Shown here piece by piece: positions 56,129-64,000 of a stretch of 64,000 nt of DNA. Every line of letters starts with the position of its first letter. The first letter of the stretch is position 1. The notes under the pieces were generated by a model. That model searched no databases. It was not told where the DNA came from and saw nothing but the letters and a program-made list of their open reading frames with translations. Source of the stretch: Bdellovibrionia bacterium (GTDB taxonomy: Bacteria; Bdellovibrionota; Bdellovibrionia; Bdellovibrionales; JAGQZY01); assembly GCA_030427805.1 (NCBI GenBank), contig JAUICP010000002.1, positions 310,001 through 374,000 on the forward strand. The letters run 5' to 3'. The position numbers and the translations under genes are program-made.

Positions 56129-56200
56129 AAGACTACGGGCCCCCCCCTAAGCGAGAGAGAGTCATCCAGCAAGCCTTTTTCCTAAGGGTCTCGTAGTCTT
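56129..56200 (+). terminator. Long-range inverted repeat after the phasin gene
   Basis: AAGACTACG at 56129 to 56137 and CGTAGTCTT at 56192 to 56200 are perfect 9-base arms about 54 bases apart. A CCC/GGG pair extends the stem, and TTTTCTTTTT follows. This could be a terminator or attenuator between the phasin gene and phaC2. The loop contains a run of eight C (56140 to 56147). Confidence 0.4.
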
Positions 56201-56246
56201 TTCTTTTTCACTTTATTACCTTCACACCAGTTAGAGGACTTTGTTC

Positions 56247-57254
56247 ATGCTCGAAGTATTTCAGCCGGCTTCTCCCAACGAAGAACTTGCAACTCACTTC
56301 GAAACGATCTTCAAACACAATAAGTACCGATTGGTTTATTACGCGCCCAAAAAAGATGAAGGCAAAGAACCGCTGATGATGGTTCCAAGCATTATCAACA
56401 AAGCCTACATTCTTGATCTTTTGAAGTCGTACAGCATGGTTGAATTTCTCATTGAAAATAACTACCCCGTTTACTTGGTGGATTGGGGCACACCTACTGA
56501 CGAAGATCGCTTCATCGAATTTGATGATTACGTTGATATTCATCTCCATCGCCTCGTCAGACGAGCCATTAAAGACAGTCAAAAACGAGGACTCAGCGTT
56601 GATGGCAAGGTCGGAATTCTTGGTTATTGCATGGGCGGAACTCTCTCAACAATTTATACAGCTCTTTACCCAGAAAACATTGCATTTTTAATTAACCTGC
56701 TTGCACCTTTTGATTTCTCTAAGGCGGGGATGCTAGCTGATTGGACGAATCCAGCAATTTTTGACCCCAATCTTCCGACGACGGCTTTTGGCAATATGCA
56801 ACCGAATCTCATGCAGTCGGCCTTCGAGTCCATGCGTCCGCTCACGCAAGCTACCAAACACGTCAAAACTTTTTTTCACCCAACTCCAGAGAGTGAGAAG
56901 GCCTTTTTTGAACGACTCGAGCATTGGGCTGCCGACAATATTCCTTTTCCAGGTAAGGCCTATCAAAAATACATTCGAGATCTTTACCAAGAGAATAAAC
57001 TGATCCACGGAGAGCTTCGAATTGGTGGAAAACCCGTCGATTTAAAAAACATTACCCAGAGCTGTTTGACTTTTACCGCCGATCGCGACCATATCGTGCC
57101 GCCAGAATGTGCCGAAATACTTGGTGACTACCTTGGAAGTCAGCACTTCGAACACAGTCAAATCAAGGGCGGACACGTCGCCGCCGTCGTTGGCCCTCGA
57201 GGACGTAAAGAATTGTGGCCAATTTTATTGAACTGGCTCGATCGAATGCAGTAG
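56247..57254 (+). CDS. phaC: PHA synthase, class III-like (PhaC2)
   Basis: A 335-residue synthase, second copy in the module. Cys nucleophile in ILGYCMGGTLSTIY, Asp in ADRDHIVPPE, His in KGGHVAAVVG, and DWGTPTDEDRF shared with the first copy. ATG 56247 has GAGGA 8 bases upstream. No PhaE-like gene is adjacent on its side, so it may pair with the product of 54580 or work in a mixed complex with PhaC1. Gene order phaR, phasin, phaC2 on the plus strand; the 131-base gap after the phasin gene holds an inverted repeat. Confidence 0.88.
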   Translation: MLEVFQPASPNEELATHFETIFKHNKYRLVYYAPKKDEGKEPLMMVPSIINKAYILDLLKSYSMVEFLIENNYPVYLVDWGTPTDEDRFIEFDDYVDIHLHRLVRRAIKDSQKRGLSVDGKVGILGYCMGGTLSTIYTALYPENIAFLINLLAPFDFSKAGMLADWTNPAIFDPNLPTTAFGNMQPNLMQSAFESMRPLTQATKHVKTFFHPTPESEKAFFERLEHWAADNIPFPGKAYQKYIRDLYQENKLIHGELRIGGKPVDLKNITQSCLTFTADRDHIVPPECAEILGDYLGSQHFEHSQIKGGHVAAVVGPRGRKELWPILLNWLDRMQ

Positions 57255-57283
57255 ATTCTTTCTTCTTAAACTCTCTAAAAGGC

Positions 57284-57311
57284 AAAAAAAAGTGCCCACT
57301 AAAGGCACTTT
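57284..57311 (-). terminator. Rho-independent terminator after the PilZ gene
   Basis: AAAGTGCC at 57289 to 57296 and GGCACTTT at 57304 to 57311 form an 8-pair stem with a 7-base loop. On the minus strand the stem is followed directly by eight T (complement of 57284 to 57291). This is a classical terminator placed 30 bases past the PilZ stop codon. It may also serve phaC2 on the plus strand, though with a poor T run. Confidence 0.8.
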
Positions 57312-57340
57312 AACAATCCATACTCACCCTAGGCGAAACT

Positions 57341-57862
57341 TTATTTGTTCAGATTCGAAACCATAATATCGCCCTTGTCAGTTTGAAGACTGGCAGATAC
57401 GGTTTCGATAAACTTTACGAAATGATGTAAAGCTTGGTCGTTGATTGTTCCCTTAACAAAAGAGCAACCATGACGATATACGTTTTCATCAGAAATTGAT
57501 CTGTAGTTTTGAATTTTTATAGTAAACGGAAAGTAAGTTTGCTGATTGAGATAAACTCGAACGGCTACTTCTTCATTTTCGTGAAAGTGACCGAGGTCCG
57601 AATCGAGGTCAATCGCAATACCACTATCTGAAATATCATAGATAGCACACTTATGCAGGCCTACTCCGGGAATCACCACGAGTGCTCCTACAAACTCGGA
57701 GAGAATCGTTCTTTTTACTCTACGACGTTCTTCAGAAATAATCTCTGAACGCCTCTCAGTCATATCTAAGATCGGCGCTTCGCCAGTAAACTGATCCTGA
57801 GACTTCGTCTCTTCCGCATTCTTTCTTGCAACAAAATCAATTACTTTGTTACCAGTATCCAT
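57341..57862 (-). CDS. PilZ-domain protein
   Basis: A 173-residue cytosolic protein. Residues 1 to 45 are a charged lead. The PilZ domain then has the arginine motif ERRRVKR (residues about 45 to 51) and DISDSGIAIDL (the D-x-S-x-x-G motif), which together bind cyclic di-GMP, followed by VAVRVYLNQQTYFPF and YRHGCSFVKGT. It would link c-di-GMP level to motility or surface behaviour. GGGGG precedes the ATG. It stands alone on the minus strand with its own terminator. Confidence 0.85.
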   Translation of the reverse strand: MDTGNKVIDFVARKNAEETKSQDQFTGEAPILDMTERRSEIISEERRRVKRTILSEFVGALVVIPGVGLHKCAIYDISDSGIAIDLDSDLGHFHENEEVAVRVYLNQQTYFPFTIKIQNYRSISDENVYRHGCSFVKGTINDQALHHFVKFIETVSASLQTDKGDIMVSNLNK

Positions 57863-58107
57863 TAAGGACCCCCTGTAGGTTACCTATAATTATTCGGTCT
57901 GGAGTGTCTCAAACTTGAGCATATTTGTGACAATTTAGGGCTATTTTCTGTAAATGCTCGAAACTACCCATAAATCTCAGGTAGTTTTCTGTAGACTCCA
58001 CCGGCCCCAGAAAGACGAATTTCGTAAAAGCTTCTCTGGGTCCCTTGAAAATAGAGCTTCTCTTTATAATATGATATAAGTCTGGCTGAGGAGATGAAGG
58101 CTTTAGA

Positions 58108-58959
58108 ATGGTACTAAGAACACTCATTTTCAGTATGATCTTACATTTAAGTCTCTATTTAGCGGGCTACTTCTGGGACCCGCCCAAGGCTCCAGTGAAG
58201 AACTCTGGTTTTGGAAATCCCATTGAGTGGATCTCGGCCCGTGATGGTCAGATCATTTCAGATTTAAATATCAAGAATAAAGAAAAGCCGACGATTGATG
58301 AGCTTTTAAAGAAGACCAAGTATCTTTCTAAACGTTTGGTACGAGTGAAAGAAGAAATGCGCGCCGAGAGTTTAGGCTATCAACGAAACCAACCCCTTCG
58401 ACAGGGCATCAAGTATGACCTCAAACCTAAAAACGATAGCGGTCGCGTAGGGCTCTCTGGACTTGTTCCAGGCCAAGGAAATATGCGCATTGGTTCCGGC
58501 AATAAATTCCACGCCCCCTATGTGCCTAAAGTACAAAATATTCCGCCATCGATCGTTGATCGACTCCCTGAAGGTTTGAAAATCGGTGGAATGACGGCAC
58601 TTAACACTGATCAATATGTCTATTATAGTTTTTTTGAACGAGCGCGGGACAGAGTTTACATTCGTTGGGTTAAAGAAATTTCAAACTCGGTGAGACTCTA
58701 TGCCGAAAAGAAGAACAAGCAATTGCCGCCAAAGCGCTACACTACAACATTACAAATTATTTTAGACAAAGACGGTAACTACGAAAATTCTGTCGTTCAA
58801 GTTTCTTCAGGCGAAGAGATAATAGACGAAGCCCTCCCTTATGCCTTTAAGATGGCTCGTCAAATTCCTCACCCACCAGATGGTCTTGTTGACGACGAAG
58901 GAAGAGTTAAGCTCGACTATCAGGTCACACTAGACTACCGACCCAGTACAAGCCTTTAG
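58108..58959 (+). CDS. TonB C-terminal-like envelope protein
   Basis: A 283-residue protein with one N-terminal membrane helix (TLIFSMILHLSLYLAGYF), a long charged and helical stem (residues 45 to 170) and a C-terminal TonB/TolA-like domain: RVYIRWVKEISNSVRLYAEKK, TTTLQIILDKDGNYENSVVQVSSG, EEIIDEALPYAFKMARQIPHPPD and LDYQVTLDYRP. It would span the periplasm from the inner membrane. No ExbB/ExbD pair is near. GAAGG precedes the ATG. First of three plus-strand envelope genes. Confidence 0.75.
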   Translation: MVLRTLIFSMILHLSLYLAGYFWDPPKAPVKNSGFGNPIEWISARDGQIISDLNIKNKEKPTIDELLKKTKYLSKRLVRVKEEMRAESLGYQRNQPLRQGIKYDLKPKNDSGRVGLSGLVPGQGNMRIGSGNKFHAPYVPKVQNIPPSIVDRLPEGLKIGGMTALNTDQYVYYSFFERARDRVYIRWVKEISNSVRLYAEKKNKQLPPKRYTTTLQIILDKDGNYENSVVQVSSGEEIIDEALPYAFKMARQIPHPPDGLVDDEGRVKLDYQVTLDYRPSTSL

Positions 58960-59045
58960 ATCGGTCTTTACCCCTCATCTTTTTTAAAAACTTCTTCGTA
59001 ACTTTCTAGACTCCTTTGCCTGGTCCATTTTGATACAATAGACCC

Positions 59046-59639
59046 ATGCGCTTTTTATTTTTCTTCGTCGTAGTATCCATCTATATGGCAGTCACGGGCC
59101 CCACGGCGCGTGCTGTTGGACTCTTTGAACTCGGTATCAGTGCTAGCTACAAAAAGTCATTTCTCGATCAAGAGGCTTTTGACGAAACCGAGTCCTACAC
59201 TGGATCTCTGACCTATTATTTTGGGAGTCAGTCGGCCCTTGAGTTTAGCTTTACCTCTGGAAAGTCACTTCGTTTTGTTCCCTCTGACAGTGAAAACCTA
59301 AAAACGACCTACAAATATACTGTTATGGGGATGGATCTGGTTCTCACATTCGCTGATCGAAAAGACCCGTTTATCCCTTATATCAAATTGGGGGGTGCCT
59401 TCTTTTATCAAAAAAGTCTGACCTATGATTTTGAAGATAAAAATGGGACGACTTTTGACCGTGAGCAGATTTCTTTGGATGAAACCGTGGTTCCCAGTGC
59501 GGGCCTTGGTGTCAAATTTAGAGTTACGGACTCTTTTCTAATTAAGCTCGGGCTAGAGGGTTGGGTCAGTCGCCCTCTTGATGAGGACCCACTTAGAATC
59601 GATTACTACTTACGAGCTGGTCTGTCGTGGTTTATCTAA
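59046..59639 (+). CDS. Outer-membrane beta-barrel protein
   Basis: A 197-residue protein with a signal peptide (MRFLFFFVVVSIYMAVTGPTARA) and alternating beta strands with aromatic belts (YTGSLTYYFGSQSALEFSFTSG, YKYTVMGMDLVLTFADR, YIKLGGAFFYQKSLTYDF, GLGVKFRVTDSFLIKLGLEGWV, YYLRAGLSWFI). The length and C-terminal Phe-like end suit an eight-stranded OmpW/OmpA-type barrel. Middle gene of the three-gene envelope cluster; follows the TonB-like gene by 86 bases. Confidence 0.7.
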   Translation: MRFLFFFVVVSIYMAVTGPTARAVGLFELGISASYKKSFLDQEAFDETESYTGSLTYYFGSQSALEFSFTSGKSLRFVPSDSENLKTTYKYTVMGMDLVLTFADRKDPFIPYIKLGGAFFYQKSLTYDFEDKNGTTFDREQISLDETVVPSAGLGVKFRVTDSFLIKLGLEGWVSRPLDEDPLRIDYYLRAGLSWFI

Positions 59640-59678
59640 GATACAAACTCCCTTGTTGGTGACCTGAAGGTAAAGCAC

Positions 59679-60758
59679 TTGGCAAAAAAATACGGCATCG
59701 CAGTTGTTTTTATTATACTCATCGCCACTCAGTTTCTATCTGGCTGCTCGATCGGTTACATCGCCGAAAGTGCTTACTACCAAATTAAACTTTTGAACAA
59801 CCGTGAACCCATTGACGAAGTTATCGAAAATCCAGACACGAGCAAAGAAACCAAAGAAAAACTGCTATTAGCAAAAGAAGTGCAAAAGTATTCTATAGAA
59901 ACTCTCGGACTTAAGAAGTCTGATAATTACTCAAGCTTTGTCGAACTCGGTCGGCCCTATGTGACTTACGTTGTTTCGGCATCTCCAAAAAATAAGCTAG
60001 AGCATCATACATGGTGGTTTCCCATTGTCGGTTCTGTGCCGTACAAAGGATACTTTTACCCCGAGGGAGCCAAAGAAGAAAAAGAACGCCTTTTAGAAGA
60101 CGATCTCGATGTTTATGTTCGAGGAGTCACTGCCTACAGCACCCTCGGTTGGTTTAACGACCCCTTACTTTCAAGCATGATCCAATACAGTAATTACAGT
60201 CTTGCCAATGTAATTATTCATGAGAATGTTCATGCGACCATTTATATCTCGAGTTCCGCGGGCTTTAACGAACGCTTAGCCACCTATATCGGAGATGTTG
60301 GAGCTGAACTCTATTTCAAGAGTAAAGAAGGAGATGACTCCCCGACTTTGGCTGAAGTCAAAAACAAGAACCATGACTCAAAAGTTTTTTCAAAGTTCAT
60401 TAGCGGAGAAATTAAGTCCTTAAAAAAATGGTATAAAGAACGTGAAGGAAAAGAAATCGCCGAAGAAGATCGCCAAGCTCGGTTTCAAGAAATTAAAGAC
60501 AATTTCTACAGGGATTGGTTTCCGAAAATGAAATCAAAACGCTATGAAAAGTTCAAAGACATGAAAATTAATAACGCTCGTTTGATGCAATACAAACTCT
60601 ATGTTTCTGATCTTACGGACTTTGAAAAAATCTACGAAAAGCTAGGGCGCGATATCAAAAAACTTATTGCCTACGCCAAGGAGCTTGAAAAGGCCGACGA
60701 CCCAGAAAAAAAATTAAAAGACGACATCAATAACCTGAATAACCCCTCCTCGAAGTAA
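59679..60758 (+). CDS. PF10023-type aminopeptidase lipoprotein
   Basis: A 359-residue protein. The start is TTG 59679, with AAGG 8 bases upstream and no other start near the signal. The leader AVVFIILIATQFLSGC ends in a lipobox Cys. The catalytic region VIIHENVHATIYISSSAGFNERLATYIGDVG has a HExxH-like HENVH and a downstream E-R-L-A glutamate, as in the PF10023 putative aminopeptidase family. YVTYVVSASPKNKLEHHTWWFPIVG precedes it and a long helical tail follows. Likely membrane-anchored zinc peptidase in the periplasm. It ends 10 bases from the convergent small secreted protein gene. Confidence 0.75.
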   Translation: MAKKYGIAVVFIILIATQFLSGCSIGYIAESAYYQIKLLNNREPIDEVIENPDTSKETKEKLLLAKEVQKYSIETLGLKKSDNYSSFVELGRPYVTYVVSASPKNKLEHHTWWFPIVGSVPYKGYFYPEGAKEEKERLLEDDLDVYVRGVTAYSTLGWFNDPLLSSMIQYSNYSLANVIIHENVHATIYISSSAGFNERLATYIGDVGAELYFKSKEGDDSPTLAEVKNKNHDSKVFSKFISGEIKSLKKWYKEREGKEIAEEDRQARFQEIKDNFYRDWFPKMKSKRYEKFKDMKINNARLMQYKLYVSDLTDFEKIYEKLGRDIKKLIAYAKELEKADDPEKKLKDDINNLNNPSSK

Positions 60759-60768
60759 GTTAAACCAA

Positions 60769-61230
60769 TTAATCAATGACCCTAATATTCTCAATTTGCT
60801 CGATAAATCGTCGACCACGTTTACCGGTATCAGTGCATTTTTCGTTGAAAGCATTAGGACGACTAATAAATTCCACTCTGTAGACAAAAGCCTTACGCTC
60901 AACATCTGGAAACATCTGAGTAAATTCTTTTACAAGGGGTAAACTCACGATCTCGGCCTCGTAGAGATAACTTCCCATATTTTTTGAGCCGATAAGGATT
61001 GTACTTGGTCGACCAAACAAATCACTTCGCTCAAAGCTATCGATCGTTGTCTCTTTGTTTTCTGGGTGACTCATTGAGATACCTAGATTATTTAAAAACA
61101 TCAATGCATCATAGGCGAGGTACTTTTTGAAAATCGGCTCACTCGTTACCGAACAATTCCCAGCTGCATAGGTTTGCTGGGCACAAAAAAGAATCGCTGC
61201 AATCATTACAGACTTAAGTATAGAATCCAT
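60769..61230 (-). CDS. Small exported protein of unknown function
   Basis: A 153-residue protein with a signal peptide (MDSILKSVMIAAILFCAQQTYA). The mature part is about 130 residues with Cys in GNCSVTS and EKCTDTG. No recognised motif. I place the start at ATG 61230, with GAGGG 6 bases upstream and a good promoter 20 bases further; the longer form from 61284 would overlap that promoter. It converges on the aminopeptidase gene. Confidence 0.65.
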   Translation of the reverse strand: MDSILKSVMIAAILFCAQQTYAAGNCSVTSEPIFKKYLAYDALMFLNNLGISMSHPENKETTIDSFERSDLFGRPSTILIGSKNMGSYLYEAEIVSLPLVKEFTQMFPDVERKAFVYRVEFISRPNAFNEKCTDTGKRGRRFIEQIENIRVID

Positions 61231-61256
61231 TCTATTCCCTCTTTGTAATGTCCTCA

Positions 61257-61284
61257 ATTTTATTTGCTCGCTCGAAAAAGTCAA
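61257..61284 (-). promoter_or_regulatory. Sigma70-type promoter of the small exported protein gene
   Basis: On the minus strand, TTGACT at 61284 to 61279 (five of six) and TAAAAT at 61262 to 61257 (five of six) with a 16-base spacer. This gives a start near 61250 and a 20-base leader with GAGGG before ATG 61230. It also argues against the longer reading from 61284. Confidence 0.6.
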
Positions 61285-61377
61285 AGCAGCTTAGAAGCGC
61301 TTTATGTAAACATTTGTTAACTAGAATGAATTAGATATTCAGAAGAATCATAGCCAATTATTTTTTTGATGTCGGAT

Positions 61378-62097
61378 TCAATAAACGACTGTGAGAGCGG
61401 CGGCTGTGAAAATTGAAAGAATGACTCCTGCACCCAGTGTCAGGACCGTTGGGACTAGAATAGAGTTTCTTCTCATGCTCGCACGAACACTTCCCATGGT
61501 TCGGCCATCAAGAGTATAGATGTCGATTTTCAAATCAGGATTGCCGAGAGCGAGTTCAACGAGCATATCGGTGAACTTAAGGGGCCAAAAAGTCGATTCG
61601 GACAGTATTCCCTCTCCTCCTTCATCATCCATCAAATATTGACATGTTAATGTGACACAGTTGACACGACTTTTTGCCTTAAAGTTCTCAATTTCGGCTC
61701 GTAAACTATTCAGCAGTTCCTTTGGAGGATTATTAATGACAAATAATAGGTCCCTGCGAATCCACCTATCCTCTTTAAGGTGAGAACGAACTTCGATACC
61801 GGCACTTCCATAGCCATCAATCCTGTAACCGTCCAAAAATAGTGTCGTATGGCCGAAGTCATAAATGCCGACGGCAATAGCCCCCGTAGGAACGAGTTCA
61901 GCCTGTAAGACAGCGCGATCTGGAACCTGAGTATAACGAACCCCCTCGTATTCAGAGCTTTCTTTCAGCTGGTAGAAGTGGGCATTGCAAGTTCTCAGGG
62001 CAAGGGCTTGGGGGCCACTGCAAAATAAGAAAACTAATGCCAAAAAATAAACGAGAGCCTTTGTCATGCCCTTGAGGAGGTGCAATTTCAAATCCAA
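61378..62097 (-). CDS. Exported protein with possible permuted papain-like motif
   Basis: A 239-residue protein with a signal or anchor (ALVYFLALVFLFCSGPQALA) and a second hydrophobic helix at the end (VPTVLTLGAGVILSIFTAAALTVVY). The middle has DFGHTTLFLDGYRIDGYG and RVNCVTLTCQYLMDD: a His before a strand and an Asn-Cys on a later helix, as in permuted NlpC/P60-like proteases such as YiiX. This is a tentative likeness. TTG 62097 is the long start, 7 bases after the previous stop; ATG 62067 is a shorter option. Last gene of the ECF sigma operon. Confidence 0.5.
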   Translation of the reverse strand: MDLKLHLLKGMTKALVYFLALVFLFCSGPQALALRTCNAHFYQLKESSEYEGVRYTQVPDRAVLQAELVPTGAIAVGIYDFGHTTLFLDGYRIDGYGSAGIEVRSHLKEDRWIRRDLLFVINNPPKELLNSLRAEIENFKAKSRVNCVTLTCQYLMDDEGGEGILSESTFWPLKFTDMLVELALGNPDLKIDIYTLDGRTMGSVRASMRRNSILVPTVLTLGAGVILSIFTAAALTVVY

Positions 62098-62103
62098 AAG
62101 GAC

Positions 62104-62607
62104 TTACTGATCTTCGATGACCTTTGGCTTTGCAAATGTCTTTTTTGAAGAGTCCTTTGTCGGATCACTTAACAGAGCTTTAAGCTTTTGATTGAGTTTA
62201 TTTTGCAAAACAATGTACTGGGTCGTCTTTTTGGTTCCCAGTACTCCGTGTACGGCTTCGAGTTCACTGATTTGATTGGCCCTTAGTTGTCCCAAAGCCT
62301 TTTTGTACTTTCCGTAAAGACTCTCTCTCTCCTTTTTAGACTGGGCCGACTCCATCGCTTTTAAAAAGGCTTGGATTTGGACTTTCAAATTATCGCGCTC
62401 TTTAAAATTACTCAGAACTATTTGATTCAATTTCTTTTCTTCTTCGACGTTGAGCTTCAACTCTTCAGAAACTTTCCATAAAAAGAGTTTGTGAAAGCGC
62501 TCTTCTCCTGAATTAGGAGCTGCATAAAGGTCGTTAATTATAAGAAGGAATCCAATGATTAAGAGACTTATTGGAAAGATGACAAGGCGAATCCCTCGAG
62601 TATGCAA
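62104..62607 (-). CDS. Exported coiled-coil protein, Spy/CpxP-like
   Basis: A 167-residue protein with an N-terminal hydrophobic signal (LVIFPISLLIIGFLLIINDLYA) and a charged helical body (KLNVEEEKKLNQIVLSNFKERDNLKVQIQ, SAQSKKERESLYGKYKKALGQLR) like that of periplasmic Spy/CpxP or heavy-metal-sensor proteins that regulate or obey envelope stress systems. TTG 62607 with GGGG upstream. It follows the anti-sigma gene (47 bases) and precedes the exported protein gene (6 bases). In this place it could be a periplasmic chaperone or a signal modulator for the anti-sigma factor. Confidence 0.6.
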   Translation of the reverse strand: MHTRGIRLVIFPISLLIIGFLLIINDLYAAPNSGEERFHKLFLWKVSEELKLNVEEEKKLNQIVLSNFKERDNLKVQIQAFLKAMESAQSKKERESLYGKYKKALGQLRANQISELEAVHGVLGTKKTTQYIVLQNKLNQKLKALLSDPTKDSSKKTFAKPKVIEDQ

Positions 62608-62654
62608 TTTAACCCCACACTGTTGTTTATAACAGTTTAAGGGGCCTCTAACAC

Positions 62655-63248
62655 TTACTCAAGAAGTTGATTCATAAGAGCTTTTGCTTGCGCATCGGAC
62701 AATTGACCAAACTTTTGGGCAGCCAACTCACGAAGCATGTCCGTCTCGCTCTCAAAGCCAATACTTCGATGGCTTTCTTGGGCTGCTAATAAGATTTTTT
62801 GCTCGGCTTCATTTTGCACGAGCTCTTTGAATTCGATTAGACCTTGGTCCTCTGACTTTTGCAGTTCTATTGATTTCAAGGCGAATACCCCAACGATCAC
62901 GAAGGCAAGGGCTGTAAATCCCGTCCCAAAAAGAGGGCGAAACTTTTTAAACTTACTAATAAAAGGGCGCTCGTGAATGGGAGCACGGGGCTCGTCCATT
63001 TCGATATTTTCAATGGCCGCCATAATGGAATCGTGTTGATTTTGGTAATAATAACCATTCTCAGGCAGGTAGGAATCATCGCTCGCTTCTATTTCTGAGC
63101 GAAGCTCTTTATATTCATTCAATCTCTGTCTATCTTCTTGGGAATGACAAAGAAGAAACTTTAAATCTCTTTCTAATGATGGGGAGACCTCTCCCTCCAT
63201 AAATTCGATCCACCACTCATCTCTCGTTTCTTGATCAAATCGGTTCAT
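62655..63248 (-). CDS. Membrane anti-sigma factor
   Basis: A 197-residue single-pass membrane protein. Residues 1 to 85 are the cytosolic part, starting with a helix EWWIEFMEGEVSPSLERDLKFLLCHSQEDR that resembles the anti-sigma domain of RseA/ZAS-like proteins, though the zinc-binding HxxxCxxC is not complete (only LCHS). The membrane helix is FGTGFTALAFVIVGVFALKS (about 106 to 125) and the rest is periplasmic. Its ATG overlaps the sigma gene's TGA as ATGA, which couples the two and is the usual layout. Confidence 0.75.
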   Translation of the reverse strand: MNRFDQETRDEWWIEFMEGEVSPSLERDLKFLLCHSQEDRQRLNEYKELRSEIEASDDSYLPENGYYYQNQHDSIMAAIENIEMDEPRAPIHERPFISKFKKFRPLFGTGFTALAFVIVGVFALKSIELQKSEDQGLIEFKELVQNEAEQKILLAAQESHRSIGFESETDMLRELAAQKFGQLSDAQAKALMNQLLE

Positions 63249-63850
63249 TGCTCAACCTCCACTAACCTTCCTCTGACTTCAAAAAAATGACTCATCTCTT
63301 TCTCTGACCAAGTTTTCAATTGTTTATTCCTTTCGACTCTTTCTTTCAGCTTCATCAATGCATGCCGATAATTTGCTTTTGCCGTGTCGTAAGGACAATC
63401 CATGATCTTGGCAATTTCTTTAAAAGAAAGGTCTTCAAAAATTCGAAGTTTGAGCGCGGTTCGTTGTTTATCAGGAAGGCGATCCACTTCACTGCGAATC
63501 ATCTCACTGAGATCCTGGTGCATCAGATTGGAATCTAAATTACCAGCCACGCCTAAATGAACATCCTCAATATTCATAAAGTCGGAACTTTTATCGCGAA
63601 GTTTATTTTTGGCAGTATTCACCCCAATTTGAAAGAGCCAACTCTTAAAGGAAGAACGCCCTTCGAACGTATGGAGTTTTTTATAAGCTTTTATAAAGCT
63701 ATCTTGCACAATGTCCTCCGCAACACTCTGGTCCTTCGAAAATCGCATGACCAATCTCAACAGAGGCCGCTGATATCTGATTACTAATTCAGAAAACGCA
63801 GCTCTGTGCCCGGATTTGACGGCTTCGATAATTTCAATATCTGCCTTCAT
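63245..63850 (-). CDS. ECF-type sigma factor (RpoE-like)
   Basis: A 201-residue extracytoplasmic-function sigma factor. Region 2 is IVQDSFIKAYKKLHTFEGRSSFKSWLFQIGVNTAKNKLRDK, and region 4 is LPDKQRTALKLRIFEDLSFKEIAKIMDCPYDTAKANYRHALMKLKE, which gives the promoter-reading helix. It has no extra domain. GGGAG is 5 bases before the ATG. The operon continues with an anti-sigma factor and two exported proteins, so it is likely an envelope-stress regulator. Upstream at 63877 to 63884 and 63936 to 63943 there is an 8-base inverted repeat, GCTAGTGG and CCACTAGC, that could be an operator. Confidence 0.92.
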   Translation of the reverse strand: MKADIEIIEAVKSGHRAAFSELVIRYQRPLLRLVMRFSKDQSVAEDIVQDSFIKAYKKLHTFEGRSSFKSWLFQIGVNTAKNKLRDKSSDFMNIEDVHLGVAGNLDSNLMHQDLSEMIRSEVDRLPDKQRTALKLRIFEDLSFKEIAKIMDCPYDTAKANYRHALMKLKERVERNKQLKTWSEKEMSHFFEVRGRLVEVEQ

Positions 63851-64000
63851 TCTCCCAGACCCTTCCTTAGACTCCGGCTAGTGGACTTTTGGTTAATCAA
63901 ATCTAAAAAAAATGTGAAAAACCTTGTGGATCTTGCCACTAGCTTCCGCCTTTTGCCAAAAAAATTAATAATTTCAGAGGGTTGCAATCCAATCGTCTCA

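Noticed and set aside
56140-56147. Run of eight C
   Set aside because: Single homopolymer run in a gap; could be an assembly artefact and shows no functional context apart from the surrounding inverted repeat.

Overview
The window looks like the chromosome of a Gram-negative, free-living or predatory deltaproteobacterium-like organism, most plausibly in the Bdellovibrionota. This is inferred from several traits: lipoprotein leaders ending in a YQNC-type box, a class III-like polyhydroxyalkanoate (PHA) system, a stand-alone CpaF ATPase operon, a kinase/AAA/TPR/GAF/SpoIIE-type giant regulator, a prolyl oligopeptidase lipoprotein and many TTG and GTG starts. The taxonomic call is inference; no rRNA or other definitive marker is present. 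I saw no tRNA, rRNA, CRISPR array, insertion sequence or prophage gene.

Region 1 (1 to about 24 kb) reads as the accessory half and looks more AT-rich by eye than the rest. From 10061 down to 536 nearly everything is on the minus strand: two small STAS-like proteins, a Glu/Leu/Phe/Val-type dehydrogenase, an EamA exporter, a flavin-dependent halogenase-like protein, an O-methyltransferase, a three-subunit membrane dehydrogenase (Tat-exported small subunit, GMC flavoprotein, cytochrome c) and an HD-domain protein. Next to these lie a fused aspartokinase/homoserine dehydrogenase and a cystathionine gamma-synthase-type enzyme. Together they look like a small-molecule pathway built on amino acids. 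The same stretch holds a 1683-residue protein kinase/phosphatase fusion and two paralogous proteins with GHKL ATPase domains around a GNAT-like protein. With the STAS-like pair these could form a partner-switching circuit.

Region 2 (24 to 33 kb) holds enolase, a degenerate histidine-kinase-like protein, a three-gene CpaF operon with a secreted cupredoxin-like protein, a CheY/CheX/CheA-like phosphorelay without other chemotaxis genes, and a PIN-PhoH ATPase.

Region 3 (33 to 53 kb) is mostly core metabolism and maintenance: CruF-type carotenoid hydratase, prolyl oligopeptidase, methyltransferase, MipA/OmpV-type porin, a chlorohydrolase-type deaminase, tRNA hydroxylase TrhO preceded by a 24-codon coupled small ORF, QueD, an UvrA that lacks most of its insertion domain, CysS, a multi-haem-type lipoprotein and cysteine synthase. 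A Tat-signal reading frame here is split by an in-frame TAG.

Region 4 (53 to 57 kb) is a divergent PHA module: phaC1 and a short PhaE/phasin-like gene leftwards, phaR, a phasin and phaC2 rightwards. Region 5 (57 to 64 kb) holds a PilZ protein, an envelope cluster (TonB-C-like, beta-barrel, PF10023-type aminopeptidase lipoprotein) and an ECF sigma/anti-sigma operon followed by two exported proteins.
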